Assembly: GCF_000367365.1 (NCBI RefSeq)
Contig: NZ_BARF01000130.1
Location: 1-52,527, forward strand
Length of the DNA: 52,527 bases
Reading direction: 5' to 3'
DNA from: Streptomyces prunicolor NBRC 13075
Lineage (GTDB): Bacteria > Actinomycetota > Actinomycetes > Streptomycetales > Streptomycetaceae
Below are positions 14,801 to 22,148 of the stretch, in pieces. Position 1 is the stretch's first letter; each line of letters begins with the position of its first letter. The position numbers were made by a program, and so were the translations under genes. The notes under the pieces were generated by a model. That model was not told the origin of the DNA. It saw only the letters and a list, made by a program, of their open reading frames with translations, and searched no databases.

Positions 14801-17310
14801 ACGCGGCTGCCTCCACTCAACTCCTGTACTCCCACGACGGTTCGATCGCCGTGAAGGACGGCACGCTGACGAGCGACGACGAGCGCTGGCTGCGCCTGTC
14901 GAAGACCACGCTCACCGACGCCCAGAAGGCCAAGTTCCCCTATCTGAAGCACTATTCGGCCTGGTCGGTCGATCCACGTGACCGAGACCGCGTCAAGGAG
15001 GCCCTGAACGGGCAGCTCGTCGCCTCCCAACGAGCCGTGAACGGCGCGGTGTTGGCGGCCACTGGTGTGCAGATCGCCGGAGTGCTCGACGACGTGTACG
15101 GCTCCGCGACCAAGGCCGACCTGGGCCCGACCTTCCACAACGGCCGCCCCACGCTGGCCGTTTGGGCGCCGACCGCGCAGAGCGTGTCCCTCGACCTCGA
15201 CGGCTCGCCCAAGAAGATGAGCCGGAACTCCACCACCGGCGTCTGGTCCGTCACCGGTCCCGCCTCCTGGACGAACAGGCCGTACCGGTACGTCGTGAAG
15301 GTGTGGGCGCCGACCGTCCAGAAGCTGGTCACCAACGAGGTCACCGACCCCTACTCGGTCGCCCTCACCGCCGACTCGGAGCGCAGCCTCGTCGTCGACC
15401 TCGACGCCAAGTCCCTTGCCCCCAGCGGCTGGTCGAGCCTGAAGAAGCCGAAGGCGGTGGCGCTGAAGGACGCCGAGATCCAGGAGCTGCACATCCGGGA
15501 CTTCTCCGTCGCGGACAAGACGGTTCCCGCGAAGGATCAGGGGACCTATCTCGCCTTCGCCGACAAGAACAGCGACGGCTCGAAGCACCTGCGCGAGCTG
15601 GCCAAGTCCGGGACGTCGTACGTGCATCTGCTGCCCGCCTTCGACATCGCCACCATCCCGGAGAAGAAGTCCGAGCAGTCGACCACCGACTGCGATCTCG
15701 CCTCCTACGCCGCCGACTCGGAGCAGCAGCAGGAGTGCGTGGCGGCCGTCGCCGCGAAGGACGCCTACAACTGGGGTTACGACCCTTACCACTTCACGGT
15801 CCCCGAGGGTTCGTACGCGACCGACCCGGACGGCACCGGCCGTACCGTCGAGTTCCGCAAGATGGTCAAGTCGCTGAACGAGGACGGGCTCCGGGTCGTC
15901 ATGGACGTGGTCTACAACCACACGGCGGCCAGCGGGCAGGCGGACTACTCGGTCCTCGACAAGATCGTGCCCGGCTACTACCAGCGGCTCCTCGCCGACG
16001 GCAGCGTGGCCAACTCCACCTGCTGTGCCAACACGGCGACCGAGAACGCCATGATGGGCAAGCTCGTCGTCGACTCCGTGGTCACCTGGGCCAAGGAGTA
16101 CAAGGTCGACGGCTTCCGCTTCGACCTCATGGGCCACCAGCCGAAGGCCAACATCCTCGCCGTACGCAAGGCGTTGGACGCGCTGACCCTCGCGAAGGAC
16201 GGCGTCGACGGCAAGAAGATCATCATGTACGGCGAGGGCTGGAACTTCGGCGAGGTCGCCGACGACGCCCGTTTCGTACAGGCCACGCAGAAGAACATGG
16301 CCGGCACGGGCATCGCGACCTTCTCCGACCGGGCCCGTGACGCCGTACGCGGCGGCAGCCCCTTCGACGAGGACCCGGGGGTGCAGGGCTTCGCGTCCGG
16401 CCTGTACACCGACCCCAACTCCTCCACCGCGAACGGCACTTCGGCCGAGCAGAAGGCCCGCCTCCTGCACTACCAGGACCTCATCAAGGTCGGCCTGAGC
16501 GGCAACCTCGCGAAGTATCACTTCACCGACACCGACGGGAAGGACGTCACCGGCGCCGAGATCGACTACAACGGCGCTTCCGCCGGATACGCGGACGCGC
16601 CCGGCGACGCCCTCGCCTACGTCGACGCGCACGACAACGAGTCGCTGTTCGACGCCCTCACCTACAAGTTGCCCGCCACGACGAGCGCCGCCGACCGGGC
16701 CCGGATGCAGGTCCTCGCGATGGCCACCGCCACGCTCTCGCAGGGACCGTCGCTCTCCCAGGCCGGGACCGACCTGTTGCGCTCCAAGTCCCTGGACCGC
16801 AACTCGTTCGACAGCGGTGACTGGTTCAACGCGATCCACTGGAACTGCGCGGACGGCAACGGCTTCGGGCGGGGGCTGCCGATGGCCGCCGACAACGAGT
16901 CCAAGTGGCCGTACGCGAAAGGCCTGTTGACGTCGGTGAAGGTCGGCTGCGGGCAGATCGAGGGGGCCTCGGCCGCGTATCAGGATCTGCTGAAGATCCG
17001 TACGACGGAATCCGTCTTCTCGCTCGGCACGGCCGGGCAGGTGCAGTCGGAGATGTCCTTCCCGCTGTCCGGAAAGGATGAGACGCCCGGCGTGATCACC
17101 ATGGAACTCGGCGATCTCGTCGTGGTGTTCAACGCGACGCCCACCGAACAGGACCAGCGGGTCGAGGAGTTGGCCGGGACCGGATACCGACTGCACCCGG
17201 TGCAGGCGGCGGGCGCGGACGCCACCGTGAAATCGGCCTCGTACACGAAGGTTTCGGGCACCTTCGCCGTTCCGGGACGCACTGTGGCGGTATTCACCCG
17301 GACACCCTGA
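11896..17310 (+). CDS. Secreted bifunctional amylopullulanase (two GH13 domains)
   Basis: 1804-residue extracellular enzyme starting at GTG 11896 after AAGGAG. A signal peptide with a long Arg-rich n-region (RTRRTERRRR) ends near AHA-TTPP. Domain order: GH13 alpha-amylase about 45-630 with D319 (DGFRIDTVKH), E353 (FGEVYS) and D424 (LGNHD); an Ig-like linker; two pullulanase-associated PUD/CBM41-like modules at about 736-835 and 845-940, both with HY-(K/H)R-DGDY; a CBM48-like region; then a type I pullulanase domain with YNWGYDP at 1291-1297, D1410 (VDGFRFDL), E1447 (YGEGWN) and D1580 (DAHDN), and a C-terminal beta domain. All six catalytic acids are present, so both alpha-1,4 and alpha-1,6 cutting are expected. 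Monocistronic, with terminator at 17328. Confidence 0.95.
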   Translation: MIPRWPAPRTRRTERRRRATGVIVAALLAAFVQPLAAHATTPPAPPSDAKLAATPARHDDTREQFYFVLPDRFANGDTANDQGGLTGSRLSTGYDPTDKGFYQGGDLKGLTKKLDYIKGLGTTAIWMAPIFKNQPVQGSGSDASAGYHGYWITDFTQVDPHFGTNKDLATLISKAHAKGMKVFFDVITNHTADVVDYEGKSYDYLSKGAFPYLTKDGQPFDDADYADGTKTFPTVSTSSFPKTPTVPADKANAKVPSWLNDPTMYHNRGDSTYVGENATYGDFSGLDDLWTERPEVVRGMEKIYEKWVRDFDVDGFRIDTVKHVDMDFWTQWATALDNYAAQHGRKNFFMFGEVYSADTSITSPYVTQGRLDATLDFPFQDAARAYASQGGSAQKLASVFGDDYKYTTDKANAYEQVTFLGNHDMGRIGYFLDQDNPKATDAQLLAKDRLANELMFLSRGNPVVYYGDEQGFTGSGGDKDARQTMFASKVADYLDDDEIGTDRTAASDAYDSTAPLYKQIAALSKLRKDHPALTDGVQTERYAADGAGVYAFTRTGTRSDKNEYIVALNNADTAKTVTFATGSPDMKYRGIYGTSATATSGADNKVTVTVPAGTAIVLKAAGTLAKPVTNPTITLKAPDAGATGTVELSADVTGGQLNRVVFAAQTGNGKWQTLGSADHAPYKVTQAIGKDVAPGTALRYKAVVVDSAGHTASATAASTTGTPPAEEIPTASSRDYAIVHYKRTDGDYANWGLYAWGDLADGEATTWPASHPFVGQDAYGAFAYVKLKPGASSVSFLVIDKDGNKDVTADRSIDVTATGEVWIEQGKEAVQTQRPDYPAQDTTKAVIHYHRADGDYSGWGLHVWTGAASPTDWSSPLQPVKTDAYGAVYEVPLNSGATSLSYILHKGDEKDLSADQSLDLKTNGNEVWLLNGQEKYLLPQPAGSAAALDLTTSKAVWIDRNTVAWNGSDAAASTQLLYSHDGSIAVKDGTLTSDDERWLRLSKTTLTDAQKAKFPYLKHYSAWSVDPRDRDRVKEALNGQLVASQRAVNGAVLAATGVQIAGVLDDVYGSATKADLGPTFHNGRPTLAVWAPTAQSVSLDLDGSPKKMSRNSTTGVWSVTGPASWTNRPYRYVVKVWAPTVQKLVTNEVTDPYSVALTADSERSLVVDLDAKSLAPSGWSSLKKPKAVALKDAEIQELHIRDFSVADKTVPAKDQGTYLAFADKNSDGSKHLRELAKSGTSYVHLLPAFDIATIPEKKSEQSTTDCDLASYAADSEQQQECVAAVAAKDAYNWGYDPYHFTVPEGSYATDPDGTGRTVEFRKMVKSLNEDGLRVVMDVVYNHTAASGQADYSVLDKIVPGYYQRLLADGSVANSTCCANTATENAMMGKLVVDSVVTWAKEYKVDGFRFDLMGHQPKANILAVRKALDALTLAKDGVDGKKIIMYGEGWNFGEVADDARFVQATQKNMAGTGIATFSDRARDAVRGGSPFDEDPGVQGFASGLYTDPNSSTANGTSAEQKARLLHYQDLIKVGLSGNLAKYHFTDTDGKDVTGAEIDYNGASAGYADAPGDALAYVDAHDNESLFDALTYKLPATTSAADRARMQVLAMATATLSQGPSLSQAGTDLLRSKSLDRNSFDSGDWFNAIHWNCADGNGFGRGLPMAADNESKWPYAKGLLTSVKVGCGQIEGASAAYQDLLKIRTTESVFSLGTAGQVQSEMSFPLSGKDETPGVITMELGDLVVVFNATPTEQDQRVEELAGTGYRLHPVQAAGADATVKSASYTKVSGTFAVPGRTVAVFTRTP

Positions 17311-17327
17311 AAGCGCATTACCGTAGA

Positions 17328-17356
17328 GGGGCAGGCTGCGGACACCGGCCTGCCCC
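17328..17356. terminator. Terminator after amylopullulanase
   Basis: GGGGCAGGC (17328-17336) pairs with GCCTGCCCC (17348-17356) over nine bases with an 11-nt loop, 18 bp after the stop. Confidence 0.75.
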
Positions 17357-17386
17357 ACCGGTGTGTCAAAGGGCCAGGTCTGATAA

Positions 17387-19006
17387 ATGGACGTCAACGG
17401 CAAACTGACGCATGCGACCGTGCTGGTCGTGGACGACGAGCCCGCGAGCCGGTTCGCGTTCGAGAGCGTGCTGAGCCGGGCCGGTCATCGGGTCCTCGCG
17501 GTCGGCAGCGGCGAAGAGGCGCTCACCGAACTCGACGCACGGCTGCGCAAGGGGAACCTGCCCGACGTGGCCCTGATCGACGTGAACCTGCCGGACATGA
17601 GCGGCTTCGAACTCTGCCGGCTGCTCAAGGAACGGCCGCGCATGGCGGGCCTGCCGGTCGTGCACGTCTCGGCCCTCGCCGCGCCGCCGAGCGACCGCTG
17701 CCAGGCGCTCGACGCGGGCGACGAGGCCTTTCTGACGGTGCCCGCGGAGCCCGAGGAGATCGAGGCGGCGGTCCGGTCCGCGGTCCGCTCGGCCCGGCTG
17801 CGCGCCGACGACCAGGCGCTCGTACGGCGGCTGACCCTGCTGTCGGAGATGATCGTCACCATCCAGGCGGCGCGCTCCCTCCAGGAACTCGTCGACGTCG
17901 CCGCCGACGGCACCGCACGGCTCACCGGCACCCCCGCCGCCGTGTTCGTCCTCGACCGGGACGACCAGCTGTACCGCGGCCTGCCCCGGGAGCGGACCGC
18001 GGTCGCGCTGCCCGGCGAGGACGCCGACCGGACCGTGGCCCGGCTGCTGCGGCGGCTCTCCCACGGGCAGTCCGGGGTGCAGATCACCACCGTGCCCACG
18101 CCGCTGTGGCCCACCGGGTTCTTCCGGCCCGGCGTGGAGCACGACGCCCGGCTGGCGCTGGTCCTCACCCAGGAGGGCAGGGCCCCGGTCTGCCTCGCCG
18201 CCCCCACCCGCGGACTGCGCCGGGTGGGCCCCGAGGCCGGCGCGCTGCTGGCGCAACTCGCCCAGGCCACCGCGCTCGCCGCCGAGCCGCTCCTCATGTA
18301 CCAGGTCGAGCGGCATGTCGCCCTCACTCTCCAGCGCAGCTTCCTGCCGGGCCCCGACCGGCTGCCCGAACTCCCGGGCGTCGACACGGTCGTACGGTAT
18401 GTGCCCGCCTCCCAGGACACCGAGATCGGCGGCGACTTCTACGCCGTTCTGAAGGTCGCCGGAGGAGTGCTGTTCGCCGTCGGCGACGTCGTCGGGCACT
18501 CGCTGGAGGCGGCCACCGTCATGGTGGAGATACGGCACGCCCTGCGCGCCTACTGTGTCGACGAGCGGGACCCGAGTGTGCTGGCCGAGCGGCTGGACCG
18601 GATGCTCCAGCACTACCACCCGGAGACCACGGCCACCGTCTGCCTGGCCCTGGTCGACCCGGACACCGGGCGCACCCTCATCTCCAACTCGGGGCACATC
18701 CCGCCGCTGATCATCCGGGACAGCGGCAGCGCGGACTACGCCAAGGCGGCCGGCCCGCTGCTGGGCGTGGGCCTGCCCCATCCGCCACCCACCGAACTCT
18801 TCCTCGAACCCACCGACCGGCTCCTCATGATCACCGACGGCCTCATCGAGACCCGGGGCACGGACATCTCGGTGTCGATGGAACACCTCCGCGCGGCAGC
18901 CTCCGGCGCGCTGCCCGGCCTGGACGCCCTGTGCGACACGCTGCTCGACTGCTTCGGTGTCGACCGGGACGACGACATCGCGATGCTGGCGCTGCGGCTA
19001 GGGTGA
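17387..19006 (+). CDS. Receiver-PP2C (RsbU/SpoIIE-type) phosphatase
   Basis: 539 residues, cytoplasmic. Residues 8-130 form a response-regulator receiver with acidic pocket D16/D17, phospho-acceptor D65 (ALIDVNLPDMSG) and switch S95, but the invariant Lys is V118 (FLTVPAEP). A GAF-like linker follows (about 145-310). The SpoIIE-type PP2C domain fills 330-539 with GGDFYAV, GDVVGHSLEAA, TDGLIETR and DDDIAMLAL metal-site motifs. Such proteins dephosphorylate anti-anti-sigma factors in partner-switching cascades. No kinase, anti-sigma or STAS gene lies beside it. With the Lys missing, activation may not follow normal phosphorylation. The start is ATG 17387. Confidence 0.9.
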   Translation: MDVNGKLTHATVLVVDDEPASRFAFESVLSRAGHRVLAVGSGEEALTELDARLRKGNLPDVALIDVNLPDMSGFELCRLLKERPRMAGLPVVHVSALAAPPSDRCQALDAGDEAFLTVPAEPEEIEAAVRSAVRSARLRADDQALVRRLTLLSEMIVTIQAARSLQELVDVAADGTARLTGTPAAVFVLDRDDQLYRGLPRERTAVALPGEDADRTVARLLRRLSHGQSGVQITTVPTPLWPTGFFRPGVEHDARLALVLTQEGRAPVCLAAPTRGLRRVGPEAGALLAQLAQATALAAEPLLMYQVERHVALTLQRSFLPGPDRLPELPGVDTVVRYVPASQDTEIGGDFYAVLKVAGGVLFAVGDVVGHSLEAATVMVEIRHALRAYCVDERDPSVLAERLDRMLQHYHPETTATVCLALVDPDTGRTLISNSGHIPPLIIRDSGSADYAKAAGPLLGVGLPHPPPTELFLEPTDRLLMITDGLIETRGTDISVSMEHLRAAASGALPGLDALCDTLLDCFGVDRDDDIAMLALRLG

Positions 19007-19037
19007 GCCCGTTGTTGGCCTAGAACAGGGGAAGCCC

Positions 19038-19394
19038 ATGCCGCAGATCACCGTCGACCACTCCCACACGATCTCCTTCGACCAGGACGGTTTCTCCCGT
19101 GCGCTGCACGAGGCGGTCGTCGAGATCGCGGCCGCGAAGCCGGAGTCGTGCAAAACCCAGTTCCGCCCGAGCGAGTACACGGCCTTCGGGTACGAGGGCC
19201 TCGACGAGCTGGGACACACCGTCATCCATGTCACCCTCGGCCTGCTCGCCGGACGCACCGAGGAGACCAAGGCCAAGCTGACCGAGAAGGTCCTGGAACT
19301 CCTCCGCGAGTACATCGACGAGGACGGCTCCGTCCTGCACGCCTCCGCCGAGGTACGCGAACTGGACGCGTCCTACCGGAAGTTCGAGCGCTAG
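19038..19394 (+). CDS. CHMI-like tautomerase/isomerase
   Basis: 118 residues related to 5-carboxymethyl-2-hydroxymuconate delta-isomerase of the tautomerase superfamily. Pro2 directly follows the initiator Met (MPQITVDHS), as needed for the catalytic N-terminal proline. The family pattern HVTLGLLAGRTEETKAKLTEKVLELL is present in the second half. No homoprotocatechuate catabolism genes lie nearby, so the natural substrate may differ. It follows the PP2C gene by 31 bp on the same strand and may be cotranscribed. The convergent TetR gene ends 17 bp downstream. Confidence 0.87.
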   Translation: MPQITVDHSHTISFDQDGFSRALHEAVVEIAAAKPESCKTQFRPSEYTAFGYEGLDELGHTVIHVTLGLLAGRTEETKAKLTEKVLELLREYIDEDGSVLHASAEVRELDASYRKFER

Positions 19395-19411
19395 AACCTG
19401 TTCTACGGCCG

Positions 19412-20101
19412 CTAGGACGCCAGCGCGATCAGCCGGACGACGAGGTCGGTGAACGGCCCGTCGCCCGGCTCGTTCCGCAGCGACTCCCGCAGCAGCGCGG
19501 CCAGTTCGTCGTCGTACGCCGCGCTCACCGCCGCCAACGCCCCGAAGTCGTGCACGAGTTGGCGTTCCAGATCGGCGCGCGGGATGCGTCGGCCGTCCAG
19601 CCAGATCAGGGCCGTCGACTCGACCAGCGAGATCCAGGAGCGAATCATCAACTCCAGCCGGGCGGGCGGCTGTTCAACCTTCATGTGGGACAGGATCTGG
19701 AGATACGCGGCGTGCCGCACTCCGTCGACCAACGCGTTGGTGGTGGACGAACCGACCGCCGGACCGCCGCGCATCAGCGCCGCGAAACCGGGCCCGTGGT
19801 CGTCCACGAAGTCGAAGAACCGGCCCATCACCCGCAGCAGCCGACCCCCGAGCGAGCCCTCCTCGGCGACCACGAACCGCCCGGCGAGATCGTCCGAGGC
19901 ACGCTGCAACGCGGCCTCGTACAGGCTGAGTTTGCCGGGAAAGTAGTGGTAGACCAGCGGCCGGGAAATGCCCGCGGCCGCGGCTATCTCGTCGATGGAG
20001 ACCTCGTCGGGCGAGCGATGGCTGAACAGGTCGAGAGCGACGCCGATCAACTGCTGTCGCCGTTCCTCGACTCCCATCCTGCGGCGAACCCCGGTACTCA
20101 T
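19412..20101 (-). CDS. TetR-family regulator
   Basis: 229 residues. The N-terminal HTH is classic TetR (RRQQLIGVALDLF...VSIDEIAAAAGISRPLVYHYFPGKLSLYEAAL, residues 14-63). The C-terminal ligand-binding domain is divergent and predicts no ligand. It lies 69 bp downstream of the ferredoxin-reductase gene on the same strand, as the third gene of a di-iron protein, reductase, regulator operon, so it likely controls that operon. Candidate operators with CGTCA/TGACG arms lie upstream of the first gene. Confidence 0.88.
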   Translation of the reverse strand: MSTGVRRRMGVEERRQQLIGVALDLFSHRSPDEVSIDEIAAAAGISRPLVYHYFPGKLSLYEAALQRASDDLAGRFVVAEEGSLGGRLLRVMGRFFDFVDDHGPGFAALMRGGPAVGSSTTNALVDGVRHAAYLQILSHMKVEQPPARLELMIRSWISLVESTALIWLDGRRIPRADLERQLVHDFGALAAVSAAYDDELAALLRESLRNEPGDGPFTDLVVRLIALAS

Positions 20102-20170
20102 GCGAACACCTTACCGATCCGATCCGACCCCCAACGGACCGGACCGACCATGGTTGTTCACATCACCTCA

Positions 20171-21196
20171 TCACAAATCCAGCACCAGACGCTCACTCCG
20201 GGCCCGTGACACGCAGATCAACATCGAGTCGGCCCGCTCGGCATCGGTCAGCAACTCGTCCCGATGCTCCACTTCCCCTTCCAGCACCCGCTGTTGGCAG
20301 GTTCCGCAGAATCCCTGTTCGCAGGAGTAGAGCGTGTTCGGCAGCTCCGCGCGCACCGCGGCGAGCACGGTGGAGTCGGCGGGCACGGTCAACGTCCGCC
20401 CGCTGCGCCGGAGTTCGACCTCGAAGGACGCACTCGTCGACGAGGCCCGGGGTGCGAAGCGTTCGAGGCGTACGCCGGGGAAGCGCTCCGCGACGGCCGC
20501 CATGAGCCCTTCCGGCCCGCAGCAGTAGACGACGGTCCCTTCGGGGACGTCCGCCAACTCCCCGTCCAGATCGGGCAGTCCGGCCACGACGGTCACCCGG
20601 TCCGCGCCAAGGTTCTCGATCTCATCCAGGAACGGCATCGACTCCCGCGTCCGACCGGCGTACAGGAGACGCCAGTTGGCGCTTTCGGGGAGTGCCCGCA
20701 GCATCGGCAGCACCGGGGTGATCCCGATCCCACCGGCGACGAAGACGTACGCGGGCGCCTCGACGAGCGGGAACCGATTGCGCGGCCCCCGCACCTCCAA
20801 CTCCGCGCCCACCCCGACCAGTTCGTGCACCTCGCGCGACCCGCCCCGCCCGTCCTCGACCAGCCGCGTCGCGACCGTGTACGAGGAGCTGTCCGCCGGG
20901 TCCCCGCACAGCGAGTACTGCCGCACCAGCCCCGACGGCAGCACCAGATCGATGTGCGCGCCGGGTTCCCACCGCGGCAAGTCCCGTCCTTCCAGTTGCA
21001 GTTGTACGACCCCGTCGGCCACCGTCTCCCGCGCGGCGACCGTCAGCCGCAGTGCCCGTGTGCGCGGTCGGCCGGAGATCGGCGGGTCCAGCGCGGGCAG
21101 CGGCCACAGCGGCGAGGCCCGTACCCGGCGCCGTAGCGCACGGCGGGTCAGGAGCGCGGCGCCGGCCAGGACGGCGACGGTGAGCGGCTTCGGCAT
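20171..21196 (-). CDS. FAD/2Fe-2S ferredoxin reductase
   Basis: 341 residues. A short N-terminal hydrophobic stretch (LTVAVLAGAALLT) may anchor it loosely to the membrane. The FAD domain has RQYSLCGD, the NAD(P)H domain GGIGITPVLPML and YCCGPEGLM, and the C-terminal plant-type 2Fe-2S domain has C-x4-C-x2-C (SCEQGFCGTC) plus a distal Cys in MLICVSRA. This is the phthalate-dioxygenase-reductase/VanB type that feeds electrons to an oxygenase. ATG 21196 shares its A with the upstream stop (TGATG), so translation is coupled. The open frame continues upstream to 21928 but only antiphase through the neighbour. Confidence 0.92.
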   Translation of the reverse strand: MPKPLTVAVLAGAALLTRRALRRRVRASPLWPLPALDPPISGRPRTRALRLTVAARETVADGVVQLQLEGRDLPRWEPGAHIDLVLPSGLVRQYSLCGDPADSSSYTVATRLVEDGRGGSREVHELVGVGAELEVRGPRNRFPLVEAPAYVFVAGGIGITPVLPMLRALPESANWRLLYAGRTRESMPFLDEIENLGADRVTVVAGLPDLDGELADVPEGTVVYCCGPEGLMAAVAERFPGVRLERFAPRASSTSASFEVELRRSGRTLTVPADSTVLAAVRAELPNTLYSCEQGFCGTCQQRVLEGEVEHRDELLTDAERADSMLICVSRARSERLVLDL

Positions 21197-22062
21197 CACC
21201 CCGCCCTCTTTTCGGCGGCCACCGCGGCGGGCGAGGACGCCAGGTAGGCGACGGCCTGCTCGGTGCTGCCCTCCTGCGAGGGGTGGTAGGCGCGGCTCAG
21301 GTAGCGGGGTATGGACCTGAGCATGTCGCCGGTGGCGGGCAGGGTGCCGCGCTTTCCGGCGACGTAGAAGTCCTTGAAGCTCACGTGGGCGTCGACGAGG
21401 GTCGGGTCGTTCGCCATGAAGAAGCGGGAGCCACGCTGCCAGAGGAACATCAGGGCGGCGAACGCGGTCGCCCAGGTGCGGGCGCGGCGGCGGTAGCTGC
21501 CGTCGACGTGCATGAAGAGGTCGAAGGCGACGGACCGGTGCTCGACCTCTTCGGCGCCGTGCCAGCGCAGCAGGTCCAGCATGGTGGGATCGGCGCCGCG
21601 CCGGTCCAACTCCTCGGCGTTCAGCACCCAGTTGCCGAGGAACGCGGTGTAGTGCTCGATCGCCGCGATGATCGCGACCCGCTCCAGCAGCCACCACTTC
21701 CGGGCCTTGCCCGGCGGCAGGGTGCGGTCGCCGAGCAGCTTCTCGAAGAACCAGTCGACCTGCGCGGTGTACGGCGTCGGGTCGAGCCCCAACTCCCTGA
21801 GGTGCGGGAGGACTTCGTCGTGGGCCTGGGAGTGCATCGCCTCCTGGCCGATGAACCCGATCACGTCCGCGCGCAGTTGCTCGTCCCGGATGAGGGGCAG
21901 CACCTGCTTGTAGACGTGCACGAACCACCGCTCACCGGCGGGCAGCAGCAGATGCAGCACGTTGATCGTGTGCGTGGTGAACGGATCGCCGGGCACCCAG
22001 TGCAGCGGGGTGCCCTCCCAGGAGAAGGACACCTTTCGGGCCTTGAGCGGCGTGTTAGACAT
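21196..22062 (-). CDS. Ferritin-like di-iron 'metal-dependent hydrolase' (PF10118)
   Basis: 288 residues of the family named predicted metal-dependent hydrolase (COG3687). The helical bundle has the carboxylate/His pattern of a di-iron centre: GQEAMHSQAH around residue 73, AAIEHYTAF around 135 and GAEEVEHRSVAFD around 170. Despite the name, the pattern and the coupled ferredoxin reductase argue for an iron-dependent oxygenase or desaturase-like enzyme (inference). It has no signal peptide; the hydrophobic faces and the reductase's N-terminal segment suggest lipid-like substrates. First gene of the operon ending in the TetR regulator. Confidence 0.88.
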   Translation of the reverse strand: MSNTPLKARKVSFSWEGTPLHWVPGDPFTTHTINVLHLLLPAGERWFVHVYKQVLPLIRDEQLRADVIGFIGQEAMHSQAHDEVLPHLRELGLDPTPYTAQVDWFFEKLLGDRTLPPGKARKWWLLERVAIIAAIEHYTAFLGNWVLNAEELDRRGADPTMLDLLRWHGAEEVEHRSVAFDLFMHVDGSYRRRARTWATAFAALMFLWQRGSRFFMANDPTLVDAHVSFKDFYVAGKRGTLPATGDMLRSIPRYLSRAYHPSQEGSTEQAVAYLASSPAAVAAEKRAG

Positions 22063-22064
22063 GG

Positions 22065-22130
22065 CGTCAATGTACTGACGGGTAAGTCCCTGGGGAAGCC
22101 TTGTGCGGGGACTTGTTGACGCGAGTGTCA
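22065..22130. promoter_or_regulatory. Two inverted repeats, candidate TetR operators
   Basis: CGTCA-N6-TGACG lies at 22065-22080, immediately upstream of the di-iron gene start, and TGAC-N6-GTCA at 22117-22130. Both are 14-16 bp with 6-bp spacers, of a size that fits TetR dimers. The first would overlap the ribosome-binding region. Regulation by the TetR encoded at 19412 is inferred. Confidence 0.4.
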
Positions 22131-22148
22131 GCGAGGGGGGTGAGGTAT

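Noticed and set aside
13429..17403. 1324-residue open frame antisense to the amylopullulanase
   Set aside because: Its length comes from GC-rich codon bias of the sense gene. The translation is low-complexity Val/Gly/Arg/Glu, with no domains.
21197..21928. N-terminal extension that would fuse the ferredoxin reductase to upstream sequence
   Set aside because: The extension reads out of phase through the di-iron gene and is Arg/Pro-rich noise. A coupled TGATG start exists at 21196.
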